This document shows positions 21,501 through 35,300 of a DNA stretch of 64,000 nucleotides, piece after piece (the stretch's first letter is position 1; every line of letters starts with the position of its first letter). Origin of the DNA: Clusia tigrina (Eukaryota; Arthropoda; Insecta; Diptera; Clusiidae); the NCBI GenBank assembly GCA_920105625.2, contig OV050030.1:184993315-185057314 (forward strand), in the 5' to 3' direction. Made by a program: the position numbers and the translations under genes. The notes below the pieces were generated by a model, which had not been told where the DNA came from, did not search any database, and saw nothing but the letters and a program-made list of their open reading frames with translations.

Positions 21501-21612
21501 GTTTGTGTTGCTCTCCTTTACTCAATAGGAGCGGCGGCAGTTCACCTGTCAGGGTAGGCAACACCAAAGCCGATACTTGGAGACGCACAGTGGCCCGATG
21601 GTGATATGACAT
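18442..21612 (-). pseudogene. pol: BEL-1 pol: protease end, reverse transcriptase, RNase H, integrase core
   Basis: A single frame interrupted only by two in-frame TAG codons, at 20635-20637 (DYE*KTVTFGVNCAPYL) and 19570-19572 (HNKL*WEGPAWLQ). Domains in order: end of protease; reverse transcriptase with VVFNASQATSN, DIQKMYRQI and SMYVDDALVG (catalytic YVDD, about 20510); RNase H (HAFCDASQLAYAAALY); and integrase core HTGVDFAGPF (first Asp), RAVHLEATTDLS and HSDNGRNFVG (second Asp). By comparison with related BEL elements the TAGs look like mutated Gln and Trp codons. Both are also in BEL-2. The frame is lost near 18540 at a C run. Confidence 0.85.
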
Positions 21613-22397
21613 GCTTTGGTAACGGTGCCAGCAAGGGTATTGCTGACCCCCGATACCTGGCCATGTACTGAGTGCGCCGGCAGCTTAAGGCGCTTTTGGA
21701 GGCGGTCCGAAACAAAGGACCCCTCAGAACCAGAATCTATCAGAGCCCGGGCTGTGTACCATACTCCTTGATGTTTTATCGTGACTAAGGCCGTACCCAA
21801 GATAACACGATTGGAGAGGCGGCCACTTGGATGACTTGGACTCGGCCCCGCCCTATCTGCCGGACGCGATACCTGCGCAGTGTGGTAAGAAGACTTGGGT
21901 ACGGGTGGATGGACCAGGGAGGAGCGTCCATTTGAATTGGAGCGTCCCCTCCCCGATGTGGATGGTGGGTTTGGCGTCGCAGCGGTTGGACGACCCCGTG
22001 GCGAGTCCGTATGCAGCAGAGTGTGGTGCCGCTCCCGACAGGTGGAGCACGAAAAGGAGCTGGGGCAATTTGCCACTCTATGTGAAGCTGACAAGCAATT
22101 CACACACAACCCGTGTTTGCCAACCAAGCCCCACCGAGCTGATACGGTGGCGGCCTGGAACGCAGGACAATTTCGCACCGAGTGTGCAGACCGCCTGCAC
22201 ACTTTGCACCCTTCCGGGGTAACACTTACTGGATGGGTTTGCACCCGTGCTGTTCGCGGTTGATTCGGCTGAACCCTTATTTGTGATGAACTGGAGCCTT
22301 GCGACCGGAGATCCGAAATCGCCTCGAGTGTATGAAACCGCAATGACAAGAAGTCATCCATCGCCTTCCATTCTGGAATATCTGCGCGGCCCCCCAT
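21549..22397 (-). pseudogene. gag-pol: BEL-1 gag zinc cluster and protease
   Basis: The Cys/His-rich part reads CKVCRRSAHSVRNCPAF, KHGLCVNCLSASHRVANC and CSTCRERHHTLLH, the triple cluster that ends BEL gag. It is followed by a Pro/Ser linker and the aspartic protease (ARALIDSGSEGSFVSDRL, then GTVTKACHITIGPL). The upstream gag frame joins through a frameshift in a six-G run near 22390. The downstream frame joins through another shift between 21549 and 21612. The same lesions are in BEL-2. Confidence 0.85.
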
Positions 22398-23037
22398 TTG
22401 TCTGTTCCCACAGGGACAGTGTGAGCTCAGGCAGCCGCATGGAGCACAAGTATACTAAAATGGCATCCCAACTCGCAACGTCGATGCCGTAAGATGTCAG
22501 TGCAGCGATACAGTTACCGATGTCACGCTGTAGGCGTTTAATTTCCCCACCATCTTCTCTGCTAACCGGGTCAAGACCCAACAGTGTCTTCAATTGGTTG
22601 TTGATCTGGATGCGCTTGTTGTCGTAGCGCTCCAGTAAGTTTTCCCACACTTGCTGAAAACCCGCCTCAGTAATTGGAATTTTGGAGACAATTTCATGTG
22701 GTTCTCCCCGGGTCTTAAGGGACAAATGGTAGAATTTCTCCGCATTAGACAGCCGCGTGTTGTTAATGAATAGTGCTGTAAACATCTCACGGAACGTTGG
22801 CCATGCAGCATAACTCCCTTCAAAGGCAGGGATATCACAAGGGGGTACGTGGATGCTGTGCGCCAATGATAAAAATGGCTCCCCTGTAGTATGAACGGGA
22901 GTTGCCTGCTCTAAACGTTGTCTCACTTCCGCGATCAAAATACGACCCCGCTTAAAAGTATCAAAACTTGACTCGAACCGCTGTCCGATTGACTCTAACA
23001 GTGATTCACCGTCTTTCATGACCCGCGCCTCGGACAT
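22354..23037 (-). pseudogene. gag: BEL-1 gag, N-terminal part
   Basis: It starts at ATG 23037 ([20 protein letters not shown]). The core includes [37 protein letters not shown] and [20 protein letters not shown], characteristic of the DUF1759 domain of BEL/Pao gag, which builds the particle. Longer frames upstream are only translated TA repeat (Ile-Tyr) and are ignored. The frame ends at 22354 after a six-G run; the zinc-cluster part continues one base out of phase. Confidence 0.85.
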
Positions 23038-23058
23038 GGCAGTTATTTTTGCGGAGTG

Positions 23059-23785
<727 letters not shown>

Positions 23786-23803
23786 TGGTGACCCCGACGT
23801 GAT
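23786..23803 (+). other. GypA-1 primer-binding site (tRNA-Trp type)
   Basis: TGGTGACCCCGACGTGAT directly follows the LTR. It is complementary to the 3' end of insect tRNA-Trp (...CACGTCGGGGTCACCA), the primer typical of CsRn1-clade Gypsy elements. Confidence 0.85.
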
Positions 23804-23819
23804 ATAAAACACGCATAGG

Positions 23820-25499
23820 ATGCTCCACTCGCCAACAGCCTCAGGACCGGCGCCGTCGGCACCACATCAGGACCCACAACCACCGCACGTGCATGCGCAG
23901 GCACAGCTGGCCATGCCCACGCCATTGCTGATAGCGACACACCACCTGCCGCCACACCGTGCAGGGGAACCTGGGGGACACGCCTCCTTTTCGTCGCCGT
24001 CCGCGATCGAAGCGGTGAGCAGCTGTCGGCTCCCACCTTTCTGGAGGAGTAACCCCGATCTGTGGTGTTACCAGATCGAGGCCGCGTTCCAAATACACCA
24101 TGTGCGCAACGACAACAGCCGCTACAATCTAGTAGTTGCGGCGCTCGACCCGGAGACTATTTCCGAGGTCGCGGATGTACTCCGCACAGTGCCGCCCGTG
24201 GGCAAGTATGAGGTGCTGAAGACGGCAATATTAAATCGCCTCACCGACGCGGCGGATCGACAGCTCCACAGACTACTCACCCAACTCGAGCTGGGGGACA
24301 GGAAGCCGTCCCGACTCCTGCGACAGATGCGCTCCCTAGCGGGTGACCTACTGAGGAAACTCCCCTTCGTGAAGGGCTACGTAGACGACCTGCTCATCGC
24401 ATCCGAGACGCATGACGAGCACCTGCATCATTTGAGCCAATTGTTGGAGACGCTGAGAGCGGCGAACCTACGCATCAACTTGGACAAATGCCAACTCGGT
24501 GCCCAGGAAGTTACATTCGCTGTGTATCGAGTCTCGAAAGAGGGTTTCAGGCCCCCGCGCCCAAAGATCGAGGCGATCGACGCCTTTCCAAGCCCGACAG
24601 ACTCTACCCAGCTGAGACGTTTCCTGGGTATGGTTAATTACTACCGCAGGTGTATACCGCACGCCGCCGAACTACAAGCCCCGCTCAACGAGCTTCTGAG
24701 AAACCTAACGAAGAAGAAGGCGGCGATTAGCTGGACGACGCAAACGGAGCAGGCATTTCAGCAGTGCAAGGCGAGTATCGCAGCAGCTGCAGATTCAGCC
24801 TTCCTCTCGCCTACCGCGCCAATCGCTCTCTACACCGACGCATCGAGCACCGCCATCGGAGCGGCACTCAACCAACAGCAACCCGATGGGACCTGGAAGC
24901 CTCTGGGGTTCTTCTCTAGGAAGCTCAGTCCCCCAGAAACTCGCTACAGCGCCTACGACAGGGAGTTGCTCGCGGTGTATGCAGCAGTCAGGCACTTCAG
25001 GAGGATCCTGGAGGCACACGCCTTCACAATCCACACGGACCACATGCCGCTCGCCTACGCCGCACAACAACGCTCGGACAAGGCAACGCCGAGGCAGAGC
25101 CGACACCTGGACTACATCCTCCAGTTCAACACACGATTTGTGTACGTTCCCGGGGGAGAAAACGTTGTGGCAGACGCACTTTCACGAACCTGTACCGTCT
25201 CGATGCCTTCCATCCTCGACGAAGCCACTATCAGCCTGGATCAAGCCTCTGACGTAGAGCTGCCTCACCTGCTGGAGTATCCGCGTATCCAACTGGATCG
25301 TCTCGCTTTCAACAACAGCGAGATCTACTGTCTGGTTACCGATGGGGCGACACGGCCCTATTTGCCATCCAACCTGCGTCGAACGGCGTTTGGCATCGTA
25401 CACGGATCATCCCACCCGAGTGGTCGAGCAACGGCGAAACATCTGGTGGCCAAATACTTCTGGCCAAGCATGCGCAAGGACGCGCTCGTTTCCAATTAG
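23820..25499 (+). pseudogene. gag-pol: GypA-1 gag-pol with in-frame 1479-bp deletion
   Basis: 559 codons with no stop. The first 176 residues are the gag N-terminal part (SCRLPPFWRSNPDLWCYQIE). The frame then jumps to the reverse transcriptase just before KGYVDDLLIAS, and continues through the RNase H (IALYTDASSTAIGAALNQQ, SAYDRELLAVYAAVRHFRRI) to the integrase zinc region. Compared with GypA-2, bases equal to 32840-34318 are missing (493 codons). This removes the gag CHCC finger, the protease and the first part of the reverse transcriptase. The breakpoints share ACC. It ends, like GypA-2, at the fusion to GypB. Confidence 0.85.
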
Positions 25500-26334
25500 T
25501 GATTCCGGCAACAAATATGTTCTCGTCGTAATCGACTACTTTAGTAAATGGCCAGAAGTATATCCCATCCCCGATCAAGAAGCTAAGACCGTTGCAGATG
25601 CATTTATCAATAATTGGGTCTGCAGATTCGGAGCTCCCCTCGAGTTGCACTCGGATCAAGGCAGAAATTTCGAGTCAACAATATTCAGGGAAATGAGTGA
25701 ATTGATGGTCATACGCAAAACTCGTACAACCCCTTTGCACCCACAATGTGATGGAATGGTTGAAAGATTTAATCGTACGCTTGAGGAACACCTAAGGAAA
25801 GTCGTAGACAGAAACCAGAAAGATTGGGACCAACACATACCCCTCTTCTTAATGGCATACCGATCGGCAACTCACGATACAACATCTACAACACCAGCTA
25901 AGGCTATTTTCGGTTGTGACATAAGATTACCTGCAGATCTGAAATTCGGTGCCTACTCATCTACGGAGGATTCATGTAGCAGTTAAGTAGCTGACAAACG
26001 AAGACAGCTGAATGAAATTCATGGAACCATCAGGAAGCGCACACAACTGATGAGTGATAAAATGAAAGCCAGATATGATCTACGAGCAAACTCCAAGGGA
26101 TTTCAGGAAGGGCAGCTAGTTATGCTTCATAATCCGCAAAGGAAAAAGGGATTATCGCCAAAACTGCAAACACACTGGGAAGGCCCTTATAAGGTGATAA
26201 AGCGGCTCAACGATGTAGTATACCGCATCCAATTGGCGAGAAATGCCAGGATCAAAATGAAAGTCGTTCATTTAGAGAGGTTATCTCCTTATAAAGGTTG
26301 CAGTACTATCATTGTTCGGGACGAACAAGATTAA
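25490..26334 (+). pseudogene. pol: GypB integrase core and C-terminus, unit 1
   Basis: From 25490 the sequence is GypB: YVLVVIDYFSKWPEVYP (first Asp), LELHSDQGRNFES (second Asp), CDGMVERFNRTLEEHL (catalytic Glu), then WEGPYKVIKRLNDVVYRI and VVHLERLSPYKG. An in-frame TAA at 25984-25986 interrupts it. Unit 2 has TAT there and is open. GypB sequence upstream of the core is absent: the junction with GypA is at about 25489, out of frame by one base. The stop at 26332-26334 is followed by a purine-rich tract and the LTR. Confidence 0.85.
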
Positions 26335-26345
26335 GCGGAGGGCAG

Positions 26346-26698
26346 TGAAACGTGATAGCACAGTGAATGTGATTGCATACTTTCAGGATCCCATCTGAGT
26401 TGGAGAATGAGTGCCTTCTGTGAGTCAAGATACGAACTATTCGAATAAAAGTTTATTCAAGAACCATCTGTCGGTAATATCAAAAAGAATATTCTCGACT
26501 TCTGTCGAAGTGGATAGAAGCTTCTAGAAAGTACGAGAATAGCGTGGAAGTTTCGACTCAAACCATTCGAAAACTATAAAAGCGACAAGACTGTTCAAAG
26601 TCGAATACAGTAGATCAGAGACCGTAACAGTGTGTACAGCAGGCATTTTAATCGAAACAGCAGTATTAACAGTATTTGTAATTTTGCAAAGTGATGAA
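26346..26698 (+). repeat. GypB LTR, unit 1, truncated
   Basis: It begins TGAAACGTGATAGC, as at 36316. It is cut at 26698, where the tandem duplication junction joins it through a 6-nt filler (TGAAAA) to the BEL-2 interior. It holds the TATAAAA-like ACTATAAAAGCGACAAG at about 26573, a plausible promoter element. Confidence 0.85.
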
Positions 26699-26703
26699 TG
26701 AAA

Positions 26704-26891
26704 AGACCAGGCGTCAGCGCTTGGAGATCCGTGGGGTCCTCAGACAGAGCGCTGATAGGCCTAGAATTAAGACACGCCTCGAAGCGCGCTAAGAGAGTCA
26801 CAAATTCTTCAAACGTGTACTTAAGCTGCCCTGCCATGCGCTTGAAATGGTGCTTGAAACTCTTGACCGCTGCTTCCCAAAGGCCCCCCAT
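26704..26891 (-). pseudogene. pol: BEL-2 integrase tail stub
   Basis: GGLWEAAVKSFKHHFKRMAG carries the catalytic Glu. The frame continues for about 60 residues to LTPG and then runs straight into GypB LTR sequence at the duplication junction. The remaining 250-odd codons of the BEL-1 tail are absent. Confidence 0.8.
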
Positions 26892-29800
26892 ATGTGGAGC
26901 ATGGGGGGATTAAAATCCCACTCGAGCTGAGTATGAAAGTGACCCACCACGGTTCGGTCACGGATTTCGCGGAGCACCCGCTGGAAATCAAGCCTCAACG
27001 CCTTTTCCGCGCCAACAAAGTTCCGACCATTATCCGAGTGCATTTTCAAAGGACATCCCCGACGGGCGATAAACCGAGACAATGCCGCAAGGAAGGCAGG
27101 AGTACTCAAATCGGTAGTCGCCTCAAGGTGAACTGCTCTCGTAGTGAAGCATACAAAGATGCAGACGTACCCCTTCGTAACGTGGCATGCCCGCCCCTTA
27201 TAGTGCTTGATATCAAACGGCCCCGCGAAATCAACTCCAGTATGGGTAAAAGGACGTGAACACGTGGTACGTTCAACCGGAAGAGCTGCCATGAGCTGCT
27301 GTTGTCGACGCTTCTTCCACATGAGCGTTTTCGCTTTTGGAATCCCATATTGGGTCCGGATTAGCCGCAGCATTAGTTGATTCCCCCCGTGTAGGGACAC
27401 CTGATGGATGAACTTCACTATTAGACGAGTCAGAGGACCATAGTATGGCAGAATGATCGGGTGTCTCTCCGAAAATGGCAAATGTGTAGTGAGCGCCAAC
27501 CGACCATTTACGCGCAGAGTACCATCGGAGTGCACGAACGGATTCAGAGCCAAAAGCGAACTGGAGCTGGATATCGGCTCCCGTGTCACAAGTGCGCTGT
27601 ATTCTTTTGGGAAATACATTTTCTGCGCGACCACAATAAGGCAAGTGGTCGTTTCAGCGATTTCTCCCCGAGTAAGCGGGGACCCCCTGTCAGGAGTCGT
27701 GTCCCGATGTTTCACCGAACAGTGGCGCATAAAGCGGCGCACGAAACTCAACACTCGGAGGGCCCTAGAAAATGAGGAGAAGCGCAACATTGGGTCGTCC
27801 GCAGAGGACACATATACTACATGACACTTTGCAGGTCGTTGCTCTTCATCGGTTGCTAACACGTTTTCGTCCAACGGAGGCGGCCACCGTTTCCGCTCTT
27901 GCTGCAGCCAGGCCGGGCCTTCCCACTAGAGCTTGTTGTGGAGTAGTGCATCAGGTGCCACACCACGGCTAGCTAAATCTGCTGGGTTATCTTCTGAGCG
28001 GACATGACGCCAGTTGTTCACACCTACTTTGCTGGTAATGGCTGTGACTCGATTCGCCACGAAGACTTTCCACACGTGGGGTGGCTTTCGCAGCCATGCC
28101 AACACAATCGTAGAGTCGGACCAACAAAACAAGTTGTCATCTGAAATATTTAATAGAGGTTTAAGAGGGAAAATCAGCTCTGCTAAAAGTGTTGCCCCAC
28201 ATAGTTCTAAACGTGGAAGAGAGATAGTTCTCAATGGGGCCACCCGCGATTTCGCCACTAGCAAATGGGTAGAGATGGAATTTTCACCTTTACACCGAAC
28301 GTAAAGGGCTGCAGCATATGCTAGCTGAGAAGCATCACAGAAGGCGTGGAACTCAATATCGCGATCAGGTGCAGATCGTACCCAGCGAGGCACGCGTACT
28401 TGGGAGCTTGCCTGATACTGCGATAAGAAGTGTGTCCACCTTGTTAAAGTGGTAGGAGTACGTTGCTCGTCCCAACCTATTTGATCCAACCATATCTGTT
28501 GCATCAAGATCTTAGCGGAGATGATAATAGGAGCCAACCATCCCGCTGGGTCAAACAGCTGTGCGATGACCGACAGGACCTTACGTTTGGTGTATACGGC
28601 AACGATTGGCAAAGCTGCCACGTGGAAATAAAACCAATCCCCCCGCGCATTCCATCGAATGCCCAAAGTGCGAGTGGTGCTGGTCTCTTCGAATTGGAGA
28701 AAATCTTCCCTAAGCAGATGCCCTGGAGGCAAACCGGATAAAATTTCTGTAGAATTTGCCGCCCATTTTCGCATTGAGAGCCCGGCTGAATCCAAGCTCT
28801 CAATCAGCTCATCCCTAGTGCGAATGGCAGTAGTAATATCATGTGTACCCACTAGAGCGTCATCCACGTACATCGAATTACGTAGCACCTGAGAAGCCAA
28901 TGGGAACCTGCTCTGCATGTCGTCTGCCAATTGCAAAAGTGTCCTTATTGCAAGATAAGGAGCACAATTCACCCCGAAGGTGACCGTTTTCTATTCATAG
29001 CCAGAGATATCGCTGTCGAGAGATTCCCTAAACACAATTCTCTGGTATGATGCCTGGCTTGGCTCAACCAGAATTTGACGATACATCTTTTGTATGTCCC
29101 CGTTCAGGACATAGCGAAACATACGCCACTGGATTATTAGCCGGGTCAGATCGGCTTGTAACACTGGCCCTGTGTGTAACACGTCATTCAAGCTGACCGT
29201 GTTGGAAGTCGCCTGTGAGGCATTGAACACCACGCGAAGTTTGGTGGTTGTACTCTCTGGCTTAATTACTGCATGATGTGGCAAGTAATAATGAGGCACA
29301 GGAGTTACTGATGGCGGTGAAACCTTGCGCATGTGATTTAACGTCACGTATTCAAGTACCACCGCGTCGTATTGTCGCTTATCGGCCGGGCTCTTTACCA
29401 GCCGGGACTCATTCCGCTCAAATTGCCGAAGGGCAATATAGCGCGACGCTCCTAGAGACTTCTCCGGAACAAACCCTTGTTTGAACGGCAGAGAGACTAT
29501 GTATCGCCCCGTAGCATCCCGACGAATAGTCTGGGAGTACAAATTAATGCAGTCTTGATCAGTCTGGGACAGCTTTCGATCTTGCGGAGGCTGTTCCATT
29601 TCCCAGAACTGTCGTAGAAGGTGGTCGAGCGAAGCAGTTTCAGACACTTGCACGCGAGTTGTGAAAGTGGATATCCGTTTATCCGGCAGAGGCCCTGTAA
29701 GGATCCAGCCGAATACCGTTTCTTGGGCAATTAGTGACCCCACCAGTTTTGCGCCGCAACCCATCAAGCAAGACCTGAGGGTAAAGATCCCCTCCGATTA

Positions 29801-29969
29801 ACAAATCGACTTGGGTGGAGTGTGAAGTGCTTGAATCGGTTAACCTGAAATGTCTCAGTTTGTGTTGCTCTCCTTTACTCAATAGGAGCGGCGGCAGTTC
29901 ACCTGTCAGGGTAGGCAACACCAAAGCCGATACTTGGAGACGCACAGTGGCCCGATGGTGATATGACAT
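26798..29969 (-). pseudogene. pol: BEL-2 pol: protease end to integrase core
   Basis: The equivalent of 18442-21612. In-frame TAG codons lie at 28991-28993 and 27926-27928, the same sites as in BEL-1, and the frame is again lost at the C run near 26910. A one-base insertion near 29747 (CCAGTTTTGCG for CCAGGTTGCG) also breaks the protease/reverse transcriptase link here. YVDD and the integrase Asp motifs (HTGVDFAGPF, HSDNGRNFVG) are intact. One local change, FVCFTTRAVHLE against FVWYATRAVHLE in BEL-1, marks the copies; FTTRAVHLE is closer to the family pattern. Confidence 0.85.
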
Positions 29970-30835
29970 GCTTTGATAACGGTGCCAGCAAGGGTATTGC
30001 TGACCCCCGATACCTGGGCATGTACTGAGTGCGCCGGCAGCTTAAGGCGCTTTTGGAGGCGGTCCGAAACAAAGGACCCCTCAGAACCAGAATCTATCAG
30101 AGCCCGGGCTGTGTACCATACTCCTTGATGTTTTATCGTGACTAAGGCCGTACCCAAGATAACACGATTGGAGAGGCGGCCACTTGGATGACTTGGACTC
30201 GGCCCCGCCCTATCTGCCGGACGCGATACCTGCGCAGTGTGGTAAGAAGACTTGGGTACGGGTGGATGGACCAGGGAGGAGCGTCCATTTGAATTGGAGC
30301 GTCCCCTCCCCGATGTGGATGGTGGGTTTGGCGTCGCAGCGGTTGGACGACCCCGTGGCGAGTCCGTATGCAGCAGAGTGTGGTGCCGCTCCCGACAGGT
30401 GGAGCACGAAAAGGAGCTGGGGCAATTTGCCACTCTATGTGAAGCTGACAAGCAATTCACACACAACCCGTGTTTGCGCACCAAGCCCCACCGAGCTGAT
30501 ACGGTGGCGGCCTGGAACGCAGGACAATTTCGCACCGAGTGTGCAGACCGCCTGCACACTTTGCACCCTTCCGGGGTAACACTTACTGGATGGGTTTGCA
30601 CCCGTGCTGTTCGCGGTTGATTCGGCTGAACCCTTATTTGTGATGAACTGGAGCCTTGCGACCGGAGATCCGAAATCGCCTCGAGTGTATGAAACCGCAA
30701 TGACAAGAAGTCATCCATCGCCTTCCATTCTGGAATATCTGCGCGGCCCCCCATTTGTCTGTTCCCACAGGGACAGTGTGAGCTCAGGCAGCCGCATGGA
30801 GCACAAGTATACTGAAATGGCATCCCAACTCGCAA
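29906..30835 (-). pseudogene. gag-pol: BEL-2 gag zinc cluster and protease
   Basis: Matches 21549-22397 almost exactly: Cys/His clusters (CKVCRRSAHSVRNC, CVNCLSASHRVANC, CSTCRERHHTLLH), a Pro/Ser linker and protease loop ALIDSGSEGSFVSD. A few substitutions are seen (VRKHGLCVNC, HSVHAQVSGV). Frame entry and exit are broken at the same places as in BEL-1. Confidence 0.85.
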
Positions 30836-31394
30836 CGTCGATGCCGTAAGATGTCAGTGCAGCGATACAGTTACCGATGTCACGCTGTAGGCGTTTAATT
30901 TCCCCACCATCTTCTCTTCTAACCGGGTCAAGACCCAACAGATTCTTCAATTGGTTGTTGATCTGGATGCGCTTGTTGTCGTAGCGCTCCAGTAAGTTTT
31001 CCCACACTTGCTGAAAACCCGCCTCAGTAATTGGAATTTAGGAGACAATTTCATGTGGTTCTCCCCGGGTCTTAAGGGACAAATGGTAGAATTTCTCCGC
31101 ATTAGACAGCCGCGTGTTGTTAATGAATAGTGCTGTAAACATGTCACGGAACGTTGGCCATGCAGCATAACTCCCTTCAAAGGCAGGGATATCACAAGGG
31201 GGTACGTGGATGCTGTGCGCCAATGATAAAAATGGCTCCCCTGTAGTATGAACGGGAGTTGCCTGCTCTAAACGTTGTCTCACTTCCGCGATCAAAATAC
31301 GACCCCGCTTAAAAGTATCAAAACTTAACTCGAACCGCTGTCCGATTGACTCTAACAGTGATTCACCGTCTTTCATGACCCGCGCCTCGGACAT
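30711..31394 (-). pseudogene. gag: BEL-2 gag, N-terminal part
   Basis: Starts at ATG 31394 as in BEL-1. An in-frame TAA at 31038-31040, not present in BEL-1 (CAA there becomes TAA by one base), truncates it after about 118 residues; the frame then continues to 30711. The DUF1759-type gag core is otherwise the same. Confidence 0.85.
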
Positions 31395-31416
31395 GGCAGT
31401 TATTTTTGCGGAGTGA

Positions 31417-32276
<860 letters not shown>

Positions 32277-32294
32277 TGGTGACCCCGACGTGAT
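32277..32294 (+). other. GypA-2 primer-binding site (tRNA-Trp type)
   Basis: TGGTGACCCCGACGTGAT, directly against the LTR end; complementary to the tRNA-Trp 3' end. Confidence 0.85.
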
Positions 32295-32310
32295 ATAAAA
32301 CACGCATAGG

Positions 32311-35300
32311 ATGCTCCACTCGCCAACAGCCTCAGGACCGGCGCCGTCGGCACCACATCAGGACCCACAACCACCGCACGTGCATGCGCAGGCACAGCTG
32401 GCCATGCCCACGCCATTGCTGATAGCGACACACCACCTGCCGCCACACCGTGCAGGGGAACCTGGGGGACACGCCTCCTTTTCGTCGCCGTCCGCGATCG
32501 AAGCGGTGAGCAGCTGTCGGCTCCCACCTTTCTGGAGGAGTAACCCCGATCTGTGGTGTTACCAGATCGAGGCCGCGTTCCAAATACACCATGTGCGCAA
32601 CGACAACAGCCGCTACAATCTAGTAGTTGTGGCGCTCGACCCGGAGACTATTTCCGAGGTCGCGGATGTACTCCGCACAGTGCCGCCCGTGGGCAAGTAT
32701 GAGGTGCTGAAGACGGCAATATTAAATCGCCTCACCGACTCGGCGGATCGACAGCTCCACAGACTACTCACCCAACTCGAGCTGGGGGACAGGAAGCCGT
32801 CCCAACTCCTGCGACAGATGCGCTCCCTAGCGGGTGACCGGGCCACGGATGACATCATCCGCGTGAAGTGGCTCGACCTGATGCCGCCGTCAACGCGACG
32901 GCTACTCAAAATCCTGAAAGGCACCAGTCTGGAGGAGCTCGGAGAGGCAGCTGACGAGCTGGTCGACAACGGACCTACAGTGGCAGCTACGTCACCTCCA
33001 CTCTCGTCTCCGAGACCCCGCTCTCCACTCGCGAACAGATCGTCGCACGATTCAACGGGTAACTCCGTGCACGCAGAGCTTGCCGCACTGCGCCAGTCAG
33101 TGGCACAGCTCGTGGCACTAACGCGGGAGAATCAGGAGCTGCTGCGTAAAATAATGCCCCCACTTCATAGGGGTCGCGCTGAAACCCGCAGCCCCAGCCG
33201 GCATCGAGATCGCTCTACAGCGCCTGGCCAATGTTGGTACCACCTGAAGTACGGGGCGACAGCACAGCAGTGCCGACCACCGTGTATCTTTGCCGCCGCC
33301 GTGGCCGCCGCCTCGACAGCCGTCGGGAAACTAGCGCTGCCGACGCCGACTTGGGCGAACGACGCCGGCCGACCACCAACCGAAAAACGCCTACACGTAA
33401 TGGATCGAACGACATCCACTCGCTTTCTCGTGGACTCGGGTTCAGTGGTCTCCTTACTGCCGAGGGGAACGGTCGCCCGCAAACTACAGCGAAACAGCCT
33501 CACGCTGTACGCCGCCAACTCGTCGCCGATAGCCACATACGGGCAGCTCACGCTGAAGCTGAACCTCGCCCTGCGTCGGGACTTTACTTGGGCGTTCACT
33601 GTGGCCGATGTGCAAACTGCCATTCTCGGGGCGGACTTCCTGGCATACTATGGGCTCCTGGTAGACTTGAGGGGACGACGCATCGTAGACCCCCTTACCA
33701 ACATCGCGGCAACGGGCCGCATGGACCCGGCTCGAATCTACGGCATCTCCACAGTGGCTCGCATTGATGCACCTGTGGGACCACATGGCGACCGGTATAG
33801 AGAGCTCGTCCAGCGCTTCCTGCAACTCGCTTCACCAGCAGGGGTCATGGCCACTGTACCAGACTTGCCGGTACAACATTTCATCGTCACGGAGGGCCCT
33901 CCCGTTTTCGAGCGCCCCCGTAGACTCGTCGGTGAACGACTCGCTGCTGCCAAAGGAGAGTTCGCCGACCTCCTCGACAAGGGGGTGGTACGCATATCAT
34001 CGAGCCCATGGGCCAGTCCGCTACACATGGTACCAAAGCCGAATGGAAGCTGGCGAGCCACTGGCGACTACCGCCGCCTCAACGCGTGTACCTTGCCAGA
34101 CCGATATCCTCTACCGATCATCGAGGACCTGATCCAGGAGAGCCGGGGAAAAGAATTCTCTGTAATCGATCTGCAGAAAGCCTTCTACCAAATCCCGGTT
34201 GCCAAAGCTGACATCCCGAAGACGGCAGTCACAACAACTTTCGGCCTCTTCGAGTTCGTGGGTATCCCATTAGGCCTGCGTAACTCCGCGCAAACGCTTC
34301 AGCGGGTAATTAATCACCTACTGAGGAAACTCCCCTTCGTGAAGGGCTACGTAGACGACCTGCTCATCGCATCCGAGACGCATGACGAGCACCTGCATCA
34401 TTTGAGCCAATTGTTGGAGACGCTGAGAGCGGCGAACCTACGCATCAACTTGGACAAATGCCAACTCGGTGCCCAGGAAGTTACATTCGCTGTGTATCGA
34501 GTCTCGAAAGAGGGTTTCAGGCCCCCGCGCCCAAAGATCGAGGCGATCGACGCCTTTCCAAGCCCGACAGACTCTACCCAGCTGAGACGTTTCCTGGGTA
34601 TGGTTAATTACTACCGCAGGTGTATACCGCACGCCGCCGAACTACAAGCCCCGCTCAACGAGCTTCTGAGAAACCTAACGAAGAAGAAGGCGGCGATTAG
34701 CTGGACGACGCAAACGGAGCAGGCATTTCAGCAGTGCAAGGCGAGTATCGCAGCAGCTGCAGATTCAGCCTTCCTCTCGCCTACCGCGCCAATCGCTCTC
34801 TACACCGACGCATCGAGCACCGCCATCGGAGCGGCACTCAACCAACAGCAACCCGATGGGACCTGGAAGCCTCTGGGGTTCTTCTCTAGGAAGCTCAGTC
34901 CCCCAGAAACTCGCTACAGCGCCTACGACAGGGAGTTGCTCGCGGTGTATGCAGCAGTCAGGCACTTCAGGAGGATCCTGGAGGCACACGCCTTCACAAT
35001 CCACACGGACCACATGCCGCTCGCCTACGCCGCACAACAACGCTCGGACAAGGCAACGCCGAGGCAGAGCCGACACCTGGACTACATCCTCCAGTTCAAC
35101 ACACGATTTGTGTACGTTCCCGGGGGAGAAAACGTTGTGGCAGACGCACTTTCACGAACCTGTACCGTCTCGATGCCTTCCATCCTCGACGAAGCCACTA
35201 TCAGCCTGGATCAAGCCTCTGACGTAGAGCTGCCTCACCTGCTGGAGTATCCGCGTATCCAACTGGATCGTCTCGCTTTCAACAACAGCGAGATCTACTG

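Larger units (their letters stand above)
26705..31394 (-). mobile_element. BEL/Pao element, copy BEL-2
   Basis: The second copy of the BEL interior, missing the integrase tail and 3' region. It shares all main lesions of BEL-1 and has two of its own: a stop in gag at 31038-31040 and a one-base insertion near 29747. Confidence 0.85.

Noticed and set aside
32332..34061. Minus-strand frames opposite GypA gag-pol (up to 152 codons)
   Set aside because: Shadows of a GC-rich gene with no motif; the + strand frame has a full domain series.
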